Source of the DNA: Lutibacter sp. HS1-25
Lineage (GTDB): Bacteria > Bacteroidota > Bacteroidia > Flavobacteriales > Flavobacteriaceae
Direction: 5' to 3'
Assembly (NCBI RefSeq): GCF_004121075.1
Contig: NZ_RHLN01000136.1
Span: 1-61,964 of the forward strand
DNA length: 61,964 bases
In this document: piece after piece, positions 16,834 to 25,379 of the stretch
Layout: every line of letters begins with the position of its first letter
Numbering within the stretch: the stretch's first letter is position 1
Made by a program: the position numbers and the translations under genes
The notes under the pieces: generated by a model
The model's database searches: none
What the model was told of the DNA's origin: nothing
Seen by the model: the letters and a program-made list of their open reading frames with translations, nothing else

Positions 16834-17208
16834 CTTTTATTATTTTAAATTAAACACTTAAGACCTTTTATTGGTCTACTAATATTAAGATGTGAATGCA
16901 TTCCTAAATCTTATATTGCAATATGTCTAAAAAAAAAATTAAAAAACAATAGGTAAGTGATTGATAATGAGAGTTATTCAGATTAGCTAATACGAAAATA
17001 GTTAACTCATTGATAAAGAAAATTTTAGCTTTTAAACTAGTTAATTTAGTCTTTTTTTAACATTTATTTAACATAAAAAGCAATTTTTTTTAACGCTTTT
17101 TAACGTGATTTTGACCTAATCTAAATTAACTAATATAGAAATGGGTCTTTTTCTTCTAGTTGAGGATGATTTGGTGTAAAAAGTTTACTTTTTTGAAGCT
17201 TTTTTTGA
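16834..17208. other. Non-coding gap between HTH gene and integrase gene
   Basis: 375 AT-rich bases with no convincing ORF on either strand. It must hold the promoter of the HTH/primase genes (minus strand) and the 3' end of the integrase transcript. I see no clear hairpin terminator and no exact TAnnTTTG promoter. Confidence 0.4.
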
Positions 17209-18519
17209 CTAAGAAAAGAAAGGGTGTTCACCAATTTTTTCAGCTCTTTCTAGCCCACTTAACCTTAAATAAGATTCAAATACTTTTGGGGAAGAATGCC
17301 CACTTAGTTGTCTAATGTCTTCTACAGGGACTTTTGCCAAGTATGCATTAGTTATCATCGACCTTCTAGCGGTGTGATTTGTTATCAATTCATATTTTTT
17401 ATATTCTTTATAGAGCGTTTCTCCTCCAATCGTCATTTTTTTAAGAATAACTTCATTAATTTCTGCTAATTCACCTATTTCTTTTAAAGCATAATTAATA
17501 TGTTGAGGAGGAATGGATTTAGGGAAGCTCCCTTTACGCTTATCTAAAATATTTAGTACTGTGGAGTTTAAGGGAAGGGAAAGTGGCTTATCTGTTTTCT
17601 TTGTAGTAATCTGTAGATATTTTCTTCCATTGCTATTCCCAATAATATTTTTTTCATTGAGTCTTTTAATATCACTAATTTTGAGCGATGTATTTGCAGA
17701 TATCAAAAATAAATCTCTTGATGTGTTTAATAATTCAGGAGTTATTTTTAAAGTTTTGTTGACAATTTTAGGTTTGAAATTGGAAAAATCACATTCTTCA
17801 ATTTTTTTAAGTTCTGAAACAGTTAAGTAAATAGAGAAAGAATCCTCTTTTGGTTTTTTAAAGTATCTTTTAGTATGCTCTAAGTTTTTATGATAGCCAA
17901 ATTCATAACTTGAATTCATCATAGTTTTAAGAGTCTTGATTTGATTCCCTATATAATTCGTTGAATAATCTTCCTCTTGAAGCCATCCTATATAGTCATT
18001 GTAAAAATCAAAATTTATGCTACTATAATTAACATCATTACCCTGTTTATTATATTTCAATAAAAGTTTATAGGCAGATTTATAGGTTTTAATAGTATTC
18101 TTCCTTAAAGGGTAACCTATTGATGATAGTGGTTTGGTAGTATAATTTTCAATATACCATAAATAAAATGGCAAGAGCTCAGGAATTCTCTTATCTACTA
18201 TTGTTTTTTTGTTGAAATACTCATCACAAAAATCTTTAAAGAATTTGTCGGATGGTGTTTTTGATTCTTCAATAGTTAATTTTTTATAAGCAGTATTAAG
18301 TTTGCTCTGTAGGTCATCTAACTTTTCATTTATTATATGTCTGTTTAACTCCAAAGCAACATTTTTAATTCTCATATCTTTAGGGCTCCAGTTCTTTGTG
18401 TCCTGAATAATTAAGCCAGTAGAGTATCTAAACCTTTTCTTTTGTCCATAGTTAAAAAATATTTGGATAACAGCAGTTTTCCCAGTGCTTTTTCTTAATT
18501 TGTAAGTTAAAGTTCCCAT
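17209..18519 (-). CDS. Tyrosine recombinase/integrase with atypical catalytic motif
   Basis: A 436-residue phage-integrase-type recombinase. It has an arm-binding N-terminus (MGTLTYKLRKSTGKTAVIQI), a SAM-like core-binding domain (~100-210) and a catalytic domain (~225-425). HTARRS (His-x-x-Arg), LSGHSS (His) and FESYLR (Tyr nucleophile) are present. The first Arg box, usually TGLRxSD, reads TSLKISD, with Lys replacing the Arg expected in the active site. The ATG at 18519 is preferred over an upstream TTG at 18540. It probably belongs to the element with the genes at 14.8-16.8 kb. No direct-repeat partner was found for its ends. Confidence 0.85.
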   Translation of the reverse strand: MGTLTYKLRKSTGKTAVIQIFFNYGQKKRFRYSTGLIIQDTKNWSPKDMRIKNVALELNRHIINEKLDDLQSKLNTAYKKLTIEESKTPSDKFFKDFCDEYFNKKTIVDKRIPELLPFYLWYIENYTTKPLSSIGYPLRKNTIKTYKSAYKLLLKYNKQGNDVNYSSINFDFYNDYIGWLQEEDYSTNYIGNQIKTLKTMMNSSYEFGYHKNLEHTKRYFKKPKEDSFSIYLTVSELKKIEECDFSNFKPKIVNKTLKITPELLNTSRDLFLISANTSLKISDIKRLNEKNIIGNSNGRKYLQITTKKTDKPLSLPLNSTVLNILDKRKGSFPKSIPPQHINYALKEIGELAEINEVILKKMTIGGETLYKEYKKYELITNHTARRSMITNAYLAKVPVEDIRQLSGHSSPKVFESYLRLSGLERAEKIGEHPFFS

Positions 18520-18760
18520 ATGTAAGAAATTATAAAACAAATATAGAAAAAAAGTGACACATATTTAATTTTTTGTGTCACTTTTTGTGTCACTTTATAT
18601 TTTATTAGTTTAGTTTTGAGTACTCTTTGTTTAATTATAAAAACACTATAGACCTTTACTAAATAAGCTTTAAGGCGATAGTGCATAAGGAAATTGAAGG
18701 AAAATTAAGTGAAATTTGGTAAAATATTCGTTGTCCTTGTGGGTCAACAAAAATTTTGTA

Positions 18761-18800
18761 AAAACCTTCTAAACTTAATTGTTTAGGAGGTTTTGTTTTT
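18761..18800. terminator. Rho-independent terminator
   Basis: AAACCTTCTAAAC pairs with GTTTAGGAGGTTT (12 of 13 Watson-Crick pairs plus one G:U) around a short TTAATT loop, followed by TGTTTTTTT on the plus strand. It seems to be a leftover 3' end of a chromosomal transcript upstream of tRNA-Ala. Confidence 0.7.
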
Positions 18801-18991
18801 TTAGCCAAATTATTAGATATTTTGGTGGGATCAAATTAGATAAAATTCCAATCATTTCTTTACGAAGATATAATTCAAGATTTTCCTATTAAGGAAAGCA
18901 TGTTTTGAGCCTGAAAAGTAATTTTGTTTGATTTAAAAAAATATTAATTTCAAAAAAATATTATTATTCATAATTGAGATGGATTTTTAGT

Positions 18992-18999
18992 TACTTTTG
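18992..18999 (+). promoter_or_regulatory. -7 element of the tRNA-Ala promoter
   Basis: TACTTTTG matches TAnnTTTG exactly and lies 15 bases before the tRNA 5' end, a suitable distance for tRNA transcription. The best upstream TTG (18974-18976) is closer than the usual spacing. Confidence 0.5.
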
Positions 19000-19014
19000 T
19001 GGTATAGTTAAAAC

Positions 19015-19088
19015 GGGGATGTAGCTCAGTTGGCTAGAGTGCTTGACTGGCAGTCAAGAGGTCGTGGGTTCGAGCCCCATCTTCTCCA
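19015..19088 (+). tRNA. tRNA-Ala (GGC anticodon)
   Basis: A 74-base cloverleaf. The D-arm is GTAGCTCAGTTGGCTAGAG. The anticodon stem CTTGA/TCAAG encloses CTGGCAG, which gives anticodon GGC. The T-arm stem is GTGGG/CCCAT around TTCGAGC, and A is the discriminator base. CCA is not encoded. The acceptor stem GGGGATG/CTTCTCC has a U6:U67 mismatch and one G:U pair. The 3' end is the attachment site of the downstream element: its last 13 bases plus 3 flanking bases are repeated at 26826-26841. Confidence 0.95.
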
Positions 19089-19091
19089 CTT
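19076..19091 (+). repeat. Attachment site copy (attL) in the tRNA-Ala 3' end
   Basis: CCCATCTTCTCCACTT is repeated exactly at 26826-26841. This is the signature of tyrosine-recombinase integration into a tRNA 3' end, with the tRNA restored by the element. Confidence 0.9.
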
Positions 19092-19575
19092 TTAAAAACT
19101 GTAAAAGTTTGTTTATCAGCTTATTACGGTTTTTATTTTTTATAATTTGTACGATTTTTGTATTGTCAATAAAAAACCGTCTTATTTTGGATATTTAAGA
19201 CGGTTAAAAATTGCTATGAAAAAGATATAGAGCCTATGAAAACTCTATTTGATAAATTTATAAAAAATAATTAAATTCAATCAAAATTCATTAATGATTT
19301 TTTAGTGAAAAATAAAGTGTTTTGTTTCGGCTTCATATTTTACACTTTTTACACTTAATTAAAAAAAGATTAATTAATTAAATATTGAAATAAATTGATT
19401 AATCAAAATAAGAATCAGTTATAATTCAGTTTAAACAAAAGATTGATAACGATTATTTTAGTTAAGAATCTGTAAAACATTAGTTAACTAATAATTGAAA
19501 TAAGTTTGATTAATCAAAATAGAAAACACCTCAACTTATATTTAATTTACAATGTTTAATAAGTTATTTCACGTA
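19092..19575. other. Left non-coding end of the tRNA element with palindromic repeats
   Basis: 484 AT-rich bases without a gene. It holds two copies of the palindrome TTGATTAATCAA (19395-19406, 19506-19517), each within a ~25-base similar context (TTGAAATAA.. before, AATA after). A third copy lies at 20126-20137, upstream of the 19576 gene. These could be binding sites for an element repressor or replication protein. Confidence 0.45.
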
Positions 19576-20001
19576 TTATTCATTTATTTTTTTATAAATT
19601 TTACTTGCTAACCCCTTTCTTATTAAAGTTCTGTATTCGATAATATTTTCAATTATTACTGTTGTTGCATTCCCACTTTTCATAACGTATAAAATCCCGC
19701 CCGTTTGTGGATAATATTCATTTATATTGGTTATTGCTACATTGTCTTTCGTTTCATCAACTTTAATCAAATATTCTAAAAACAAATTAAATTTATCTTT
19801 ATTTAAAAACCTCATAGATTGATAATCGTGATTGTATTCCATTTCCTTAAAGAAGAAAATTATTTCACCATTATCATATTCAACTATGTCGTGCCAACCG
19901 CCTGTTGATGTGTAAATTGATTTTGAAGTATCTAATTTGATTTCCTGTGAGTTTGAAGTAAGTCCAATACTCAATACTATTAAGAATATTATTTTTTTCA
20001 T
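19576..20001 (-). CDS. Exported protein of unknown function, element cargo
   Basis: A 141-residue protein from ATG 20001. Its signal peptide (MKKIIFLIVLSIGLTSNSQ) ends in a signal-peptidase-I-like site and not in a lipobox. The mature part is a small alpha/beta domain with STGGWHDIVEYDNGEIIFFF and ITNINEYYPQTGGILYVM. I recognise no family. The frame extends upstream to 20040, but the internal Met gives the clean signal peptide. It is the last gene before the left attachment site, a typical cargo position. Confidence 0.6.
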   Translation of the reverse strand: MKKIIFLIVLSIGLTSNSQEIKLDTSKSIYTSTGGWHDIVEYDNGEIIFFFKEMEYNHDYQSMRFLNKDKFNLFLEYLIKVDETKDNVAITNINEYYPQTGGILYVMKSGNATTVIIENIIEYRTLIRKGLASKIYKKINE

Positions 20002-20139
20002 AGTTATTTTTTTAATTTTAGATTCAAATATAAATTGCACAAATAAAAAATAAGATGATTTATGTCATAATGTATTTATTTTCGTTGTGTTGGTTTCTTT
20101 TACGGTTTACTAAAATTGATATTATTTGATTAATCAAAA

Positions 20140-20379
20140 TTATAAATCCCAATCCATTGGTTCACCTAAAGAATAGTTTACACTTTCAACCTTTGACAAT
20201 ACATAAGGAATTAATTTAATAATCAGTTCTACACGTTCCTTTGGTTCAAGTTTAGCGAGCAAAGTAGCAATATTTGTTAATTCTTTATTGATAACGTCTT
20301 TTAATACGGTTCTAATTTCTTTTGTGGTTTTGTTTAACGTTCCAATAGTTCGCCCACTTGTTTTTATACCGTTTGCCAT
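20140..20379 (-). CDS. Small element protein of unknown function
   Basis: A 79-residue, largely helical protein starting MANGIKTSGRTIGTLNKTTK, with KLEPKERVELIIKLIPYVLS near the middle. I recall similar proteins in prophages and integrative elements of Bacteroidota, but I know no demonstrated function. It is flanked by ~140 and ~175 bases of non-coding DNA, so it has its own promoter. A role in packaging or regulation cannot be excluded. Confidence 0.6.
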   Translation of the reverse strand: MANGIKTSGRTIGTLNKTTKEIRTVLKDVINKELTNIATLLAKLEPKERVELIIKLIPYVLSKVESVNYSLGEPMDWDL

Positions 20380-20494
20380 TTGTCTAAATTTGTATATTAT
20401 AGATAAAACAAATATAATAAATATTATTGATAGTTATTATTTATGATTATATTTGTTGAGGTTTTCCGCATTGCCTGTGTGAAACTATTTGAAC

Positions 20495-20533
20495 AAAAAA
20501 AGAGGGTTTCCGTTATTGGTTGCCCTCTTTTTT
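20495..20533 (-). terminator. Hairpin terminator after the 20556 lipoprotein gene
   Basis: AAAAAAGAGGG pairs with CCCTCTTTTTT around a 16-base loop that can pair further (TTTCC/GGTTG). It has T-runs on both strands, so it may stop transcription in either direction. It lies just past the stop codon of the minus-strand lipoprotein gene. Confidence 0.7.
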
Positions 20534-20555
20534 ATTTTTTAGAATTCTATTTAAA

Positions 20556-21161
20556 TTATGATTTTGATAAAACAACATATCTTACACTATTATAAGTAAT
20601 TTCTTGACCAACTGAATAATCATTTTCAGTTTCTAAAACTTCTGTATCATTACCAATTTTAGGTTTAATTTCTAATATTGTATAAGTTGGTTGATTTGGA
20701 TTATTAATAAAGAGTTCAGGATAAGATGATAAGTCTATATTGCATTCTGAATAACTGAAAAATAATTTTGGCGAATTATATTTGTCAGTTAAAAAAATAT
20801 GTTTTGTCTTATTATTTTCCCAGTTTGTAGCTAATTTAATAAATTTAATATAGTTCACGTGAGGTTTAATATTCCTTGCTGGCGTCACAATATCAATATT
20901 AGCAGAAGACTCAATTTTAAATGCAAATGAACCCGCATTAGAACCATTAAGGTTGATTTCCAAAGTATCAATTGTATAACTAAATTGTTTAAGGACGGAT
21001 AAGTGATTTGGAGCAATATTTGACTCTGCACTGACTTTTGAACCCAAAATCTTTTTTATTTCATAAGAATATTTTAAATCAATTATATCAGAATTATCGC
21101 TTTCATCTGAACAGCCGAAAAAGATTATAATTATTCCAAGAAAAATTAATACATTTTTCAT
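20556..21161 (-). CDS. Lipoprotein of unknown function, element cargo
   Basis: A 201-residue predicted lipoprotein. The signal peptide MKNVLIFLGIIIIFFGCSDE ends in a lipobox (Cys17), followed by an Asp/Ser-rich spacer. The mature part is beta-rich (SYTIDTLEINLNGSNAGSFA, DKYNSPKLFFSYSECNIDL). I recognise no family. It sits between the replication genes and the left end of the element and has its own terminator. Surface lipoproteins in such elements sometimes alter phage entry, but nothing here shows that. Confidence 0.65.
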   Translation of the reverse strand: MKNVLIFLGIIIIFFGCSDESDNSDIIDLKYSYEIKKILGSKVSAESNIAPNHLSVLKQFSYTIDTLEINLNGSNAGSFAFKIESSANIDIVTPARNIKPHVNYIKFIKLATNWENNKTKHIFLTDKYNSPKLFFSYSECNIDLSSYPELFINNPNQPTYTILEIKPKIGNDTEVLETENDYSVGQEITYNSVRYVVLSKS

Positions 21162-21214
21162 TTTTACAATTTTTAAATTAAGAATCTAATATAACATATT
21201 TAAAATAACTTTTT

Positions 21215-22315
21215 TTACGGATAACCGTAAATGGTTTTTTTTAAATCCAAATAAAAATCTGCCAAATCAAAACCATTTTTATATTTGGTTTGCTCTATAA
21301 ATTCACTAACTGCAATTTTAAAACCTAATTTGTTTAGTTCATTTGAGGTGCTTAACCAGTTTAAATATTCGCCTTTGTCGGGAAACAAAACAATATTTCT
21401 TTTTTTGATAGGTTTCAATAAATCAAACTTCAAATTTTGTTTACTACCTGTTGCCAACCAAATAAATTCAGGTATAAAAATACTCATTACAATTGCGGTT
21501 TTTTCGCTTTCAACTATGGCAATGGTTTTTTGATAGTCTTCAGTTACTCTAAATAAACCAAATAAACATTGATTAAGGTTGAAATTAGGTTCTTTAATGG
21601 CTTTATGTATCCAGTTAATATGATTGTGAGGTTCTTTAATTCTTTTACCCGTTACACTATCATAAAGCATTATTTTACCAGCGTGAATTTGCTCTTTGTC
21701 ATCTATTTGCCAAAATACTGTTGCATTGTTCCAAAAGTAGTTTGTACCTGTAATAAAGTACTTATTTGTAGCATCAAAAACCTCATCTTTAGAAAACTTT
21801 GAATTTAAAAATTTGCTTAAATTATCGGTTTTAGGATTAATTTTATACATATTTTCTAATAATTCCAAACTATGGTAACTGGGTTCTTTTGTTGGTGGTG
21901 GTTCTTTATTTGAAATAACATTTATAACCTCATCACTATTGAAATATTTACTTTCATTTGTTAAATAGTTTATAGTTGAGGTTTTTAAAAACCATTCAGT
22001 TACCCAACAGTTATTTTTAGATTGCTCCAGTACTTGTGATTTAGGAATAATCGAAATAAAGCCGTTTGTATCGGTTATTTTAATTGCCTTGTCTGTTATG
22101 TCCTTTATTGATAAAACGTCTATTAAAAAGCATTTTTTGCCCTTTGGAGGTGCTTTATGATAGTTACAGTTTTGCTCCCTGTCACATTTGCCAAAGTCAT
22201 CAGTTAAATAGTTGCCTGTTTCCGTATCTACATATAAAACAAACGTTTTTTTATTACAACTCGGACAAATAAACTTTTTACTACTCTTATCAAAAGTATA
22301 TTTAAAGTTTTCCAT
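21215..22315 (-). CDS. DUF6371-like TOPRIM primase of the element
   Basis: A 366-residue DNA primase-like protein. An N-terminal zinc-binding region (CPSCNKKTF, then CDREQNCNYH; ~18-55) is followed by a linker and a TOPRIM fold at ~255-340 with IAIVESEKTAIV (catalytic Glu) and NIVLFPDKGEYLNW (acidic motif). It starts 1 base upstream of the helicase stop, so primase and helicase are coupled. Together they should prime and unwind the excised element's DNA. The family assignment is by motif order; I am confident of TOPRIM, less so of the exact DUF. Confidence 0.75.
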   Translation of the reverse strand: MENFKYTFDKSSKKFICPSCNKKTFVLYVDTETGNYLTDDFGKCDREQNCNYHKAPPKGKKCFLIDVLSIKDITDKAIKITDTNGFISIIPKSQVLEQSKNNCWVTEWFLKTSTINYLTNESKYFNSDEVINVISNKEPPPTKEPSYHSLELLENMYKINPKTDNLSKFLNSKFSKDEVFDATNKYFITGTNYFWNNATVFWQIDDKEQIHAGKIMLYDSVTGKRIKEPHNHINWIHKAIKEPNFNLNQCLFGLFRVTEDYQKTIAIVESEKTAIVMSIFIPEFIWLATGSKQNLKFDLLKPIKKRNIVLFPDKGEYLNWLSTSNELNKLGFKIAVSEFIEQTKYKNGFDLADFYLDLKKTIYGYP

Positions 22316-22316
22316 A

Positions 22317-23888
22317 TTAAAAATGTCTTATATTGGTGGTTATATAAGCTACATTGCCAACGTTTAAACGCTTAACAAATATTTTATAATGGTTCAATCT
22401 TTGTATAAATTTACTTTTGCCTACGGGTCTGTATCCGTCTTCAATACAAAACGTTTTATAAGGTGGGTATAATTCAGAAATTAAAGTATATTCATCTGTT
22501 GACTTTTGATAATCAAATTCACTAATGAATAATTGTACACTATCACTTTGCTTTTCGTAATCACTTCGGGCATTGTCTATGGCTTCACATTTACTAAATT
22601 TCTTTTGTTCCAGTACCCTGTCAAGTCCTTTTAAAATCCAATTAAATACACCTGACAATTCGCTTTGAATTATTTTATTTGCAAGTTGTTTGTCTTGTTT
22701 GTCATCGGGTATGGTTTCGGTAAAACCAATAATTAAAAACCGTCTAAAATAAGCGTTTGTATGTTCCACGTCCTTTGGTAGTTCATTACAATTAAAAATT
22801 AACTTTGCGTATTCGGTTAAAATAAAAGGGTCGCCATAGGGCAAGCGTGCTTCTATTGGTTCGCCTGATGCCATTAATTTAAAAACGTCAGTTTCTAATT
22901 TTCCGTTTATTTCGCTGGCATAGTTTACCAGCTTGTTGCCTATTTTTGCTCTGTAATAACCATTTTCATTGGTCAAACTTTGTAGTGCATAGTTGCTAAT
23001 GTTTTCATTGCCTAAAAGGGCGTTAAGTATCTCAAAAAATACGCTTTTGCCATTTGCTCCAGTTCCATAGAGTATTAACATTTTTTCAAGTTTTAAAACA
23101 CTTGGTTTTATGAAAATGTAACCGCAGTATTCTGCAAATACTTTTTGTTTATTTGGATCGGGTAAAACCTCATCTAAATACTTTTGAAATAGTTGTGCGT
23201 TTGCTTCGGGTTCGTACTCAAATGGTAGCTGGTGGGTAATAAAGTCTTTTTGTTTAAAACCTCTTAACTCTCTTTTTGTTGGTGTTATCTCAAAAGTTCC
23301 GTTTTGTAAATTAATTAAAACAGTATTATTTTTTTGTTTAGGTGTTGGCAAATAAGCATCTGCCATAAACTGCTTAAATAGGTCTTCTTTGAACGTGTGA
23401 ATTTTACCTTTGAATTTTTCAACACCCATTTTTAAAGCTACATTACCTAAAAAGAATTGAAAACGCTCTTTGTCTATTTCAATCCAATAACTACCATTAT
23501 ACAAATAAATAAAGCCGTTTTTTTTGCAAAGTCCCCATTTATTGACTTCGGCAATTTTAATCAGTTGTTCAATGCAAAGGATTAAATAATGGTTCTTTGT
23601 GAGTTTGTAACCGTTTAACTTCTTTTTTAAGCGGTTGTACTTTATCACTTCGGCTTTATTATCTTTGTTAATTGTACCGTCTTCATTGTAAACAAATGGT
23701 TTTAAACTTTCAATTTCATTGTGTACAGTTTCAATGTCGGGAAACGCTAAAATTTCAAAATCTATTTTACTAATACTTTTAGTAAGTTCCTGTAAAATGT
23801 CATCAGTTGTTTTATGATATGGCTCAATGTTATTTAGAAGTTGAGAAACTTCATTTGTGATACTATTTTTTAAATTTTCTGTACCCAT
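22317..23888 (-). CDS. D5/P4-type SF3 replicative helicase
   Basis: A 523-residue protein with the phage/plasmid primase-helicase C-terminal layout. A D5_N-like domain is at ~150-250 (LINLQNGTFEITPTKREL). The SF3 ATPase is at ~260-430, with Walker A GTGANGKSVF, the Walker-B-region SEINGKLETDVFK, and sensor-like LIFNCNELP. A winged-helix end follows (~440-523). It drives unwinding at the element's origin after excision. The next gene (primase) starts right after its stop, and a small winged-helix-like gene lies 3 bases upstream, so they form one replication operon. Confidence 0.85.
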   Translation of the reverse strand: MGTENLKNSITNEVSQLLNNIEPYHKTTDDILQELTKSISKIDFEILAFPDIETVHNEIESLKPFVYNEDGTINKDNKAEVIKYNRLKKKLNGYKLTKNHYLILCIEQLIKIAEVNKWGLCKKNGFIYLYNGSYWIEIDKERFQFFLGNVALKMGVEKFKGKIHTFKEDLFKQFMADAYLPTPKQKNNTVLINLQNGTFEITPTKRELRGFKQKDFITHQLPFEYEPEANAQLFQKYLDEVLPDPNKQKVFAEYCGYIFIKPSVLKLEKMLILYGTGANGKSVFFEILNALLGNENISNYALQSLTNENGYYRAKIGNKLVNYASEINGKLETDVFKLMASGEPIEARLPYGDPFILTEYAKLIFNCNELPKDVEHTNAYFRRFLIIGFTETIPDDKQDKQLANKIIQSELSGVFNWILKGLDRVLEQKKFSKCEAIDNARSDYEKQSDSVQLFISEFDYQKSTDEYTLISELYPPYKTFCIEDGYRPVGKSKFIQRLNHYKIFVKRLNVGNVAYITTNIRHF

Positions 23889-23891
23889 AGC

Positions 23892-24158
23892 TTAAAACAT
23901 TTTTAATTGGTTAGACCTTGGAAACAAATCGGGATTAGTAGTGTATGTTCCGACTTTATATTTTCCAGTTATTTTGCATTTTCTGTAACCAACTAATGCA
24001 ATTTTATTTTTTTGTCTTAAAGCACAAACATATCTGCAAATATTTTCACGCATTACGCCTGTATAAATATCAACTTCTTTCATTGTCTTTGGATTGTCAA
24101 AAAAGGCATTAAATACTTTTTTTAATTGGTCTTTTTTATTGTCGCCTGTGTTACTCAT
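23892..24158 (-). CDS. Small winged-helix-like element protein
   Basis: An 88-residue protein with a helical core (QLKKVFNAFFDNPKTMKEVD) and a likely winged-helix unit in which IYTGVMRENICRYVCALRQK would be the recognition helix, followed by a basic beta wing (YRKCKITGKYKVGTY). It lies 3 bases upstream of the helicase gene and 4 bases after the HTH gene. It is probably a DNA-binding accessory protein of replication. I do not recognise a named family. Confidence 0.6.
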   Translation of the reverse strand: MSNTGDNKKDQLKKVFNAFFDNPKTMKEVDIYTGVMRENICRYVCALRQKNKIALVGYRKCKITGKYKVGTYTTNPDLFPRSNQLKMF

Positions 24159-24162
24159 AGCC

Positions 24163-24441
24163 TTATTTTTTAAGAATTAAACATTCCATTAATTCGACTT
24201 TTTTTAGAAAACGTCTGTTTCCTATTCCGTACATTTTAATCTTACCAGCTTTTTGCCAATGGTATAATGTAGTTTGCTCAATTTTGAGAAACTTGCAGGC
24301 TTCGGTTCGGGTTAATAACTCATCAGGATTGTGAGTGTTGAGGTTTTTTTTGAAGTCTTCTAATTGAAGTTTTACGCTTTCATTGAATTTTTCAATTAAT
24401 GCTTCGGGCGTTGTTCCCTGTAAAAAAATTTGTTGTTCCAT
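24163..24441 (-). CDS. Excisionase-like helix-turn-helix protein
   Basis: A 92-residue protein with a MerR/Xis-type HTH: LLTRTEACKFLKIEQTTLYH, then WQKAGKIKMYGIGNRRFLKK as the wing. It resembles the 16546-16833 protein in layout. It opens the replication operon of the tRNA element, so it may be both an excision factor and the regulator of replication genes. Confidence 0.75.
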   Translation of the reverse strand: MEQQIFLQGTTPEALIEKFNESVKLQLEDFKKNLNTHNPDELLTRTEACKFLKIEQTTLYHWQKAGKIKMYGIGNRRFLKKVELMECLILKK

Positions 24442-24543
24442 TTGACTGAATTTTTATATTTATTCAGCAAATAAACAATTGGTTTATGCGTTCAAAAAAG
24501 AGTTGTAAAACGTGTAAAACGTGTTTTTTACGTGTTATGCAAA

Positions 24544-25293
24544 TTATTTCAAACTATCATCAAAATTTATGCGGTGTTCATTCAAAGTTTTATAATCTTT
24601 GTCTTCATATTTTTGATATGATTTGTCAAAATTTGTTATTGAAATTTGATAGTTTTCTAATATAAATTCTTTGTAAATTTTTTTAGTTGCAATCAAAGTG
24701 TACTTTTTACTTTGATATTCTTTTAAATAAAACCAAATATTAGTAACCTGTCTTTTTGAACCTGTATAATATTCATCAAATAGATATTTAAATAAATCAA
24801 AACATTGTGCATTCCATAAATTAGGGTCATGTTTTGGGTGGGTTTTCCTATTATTAATTTCAGGCTCTTGTTTTATTTCAATAATTTTAATGTTTTGATT
24901 AGTTATTAAATTTTCAAGTTCAGTTAGAAATCCATTCATATAACTATTGAATTTTTTACAATGCTCAAAATCTATTCTTTCAAATCTTTCAATTCTAACT
25001 TCCTTTAGTAACTCATTGTTGATTAAGTCATAAAAAGGAAAAGAAAATTCATTTAGATATAAAAAAGATTCTTTTGTTTCTTCAATTTCTTCAATTTCTT
25101 CAATTTCTTTGAAAGGTAAGCTGTAATTAATTTCATTAAATTTTCTAAAACAATGTTCAACAAAACTATTTGAAAGCACAGTAAGTAAGTTTAAATCATA
25201 TTTATTTGTAAGTTTATTTACTTGTTTTATTCTTTCAAAAGTTGTGAGTTTTTCAATGTTTATAAAAAAATTTTCTAAATCTATTTTTTTCAT
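24544..25293 (-). CDS. Element protein of unknown function
   Basis: A 249-residue acidic, helical protein. It carries a short Glu/Ile tandem run (EIEEIEEIEE, ~67-76) encoded by a 9-base repeat near 25078-25108, a site prone to length change. The C-terminal half contains KHDPNLWNAQCFDLFKYLFD followed by YYTGSKRQVTNIWFYL, a segment I have seen in hypothetical proteins near integrases of Bacteroidota. It lies between the integrase and the HTH gene. No function is known to me. Confidence 0.6.
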   Translation of the reverse strand: MKKIDLENFFINIEKLTTFERIKQVNKLTNKYDLNLLTVLSNSFVEHCFRKFNEINYSLPFKEIEEIEEIEETKESFLYLNEFSFPFYDLINNELLKEVRIERFERIDFEHCKKFNSYMNGFLTELENLITNQNIKIIEIKQEPEINNRKTHPKHDPNLWNAQCFDLFKYLFDEYYTGSKRQVTNIWFYLKEYQSKKYTLIATKKIYKEFILENYQISITNFDKSYQKYEDKDYKTLNEHRINFDDSLK

Positions 25294-25379
25294 TTGAACA
25301 ATTTTTAGTTTTCTTTTGCCTATGATTGTGTAAAAGGTGTAAAATATGAACCTAAAATAAAACTTTTATTTTTATGCTA

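Larger units (their letters stand above)
18520..19014. other. Non-coding region between integrase gene and tRNA-Ala
   Basis: No gene is visible. The stretch contains the integrase promoter on the left, a hairpin terminator (18761-18800) and the tRNA promoter. The right-hand attachment site of the first element should lie here if that element is intact, but I could not identify it. Confidence 0.4.

Noticed and set aside
25078-25108. Tandem repeat as CRISPR or microsatellite array
   Set aside because: It is a short in-frame 9-base run coding Glu/Ile within a gene; no spacers and no cas genes.
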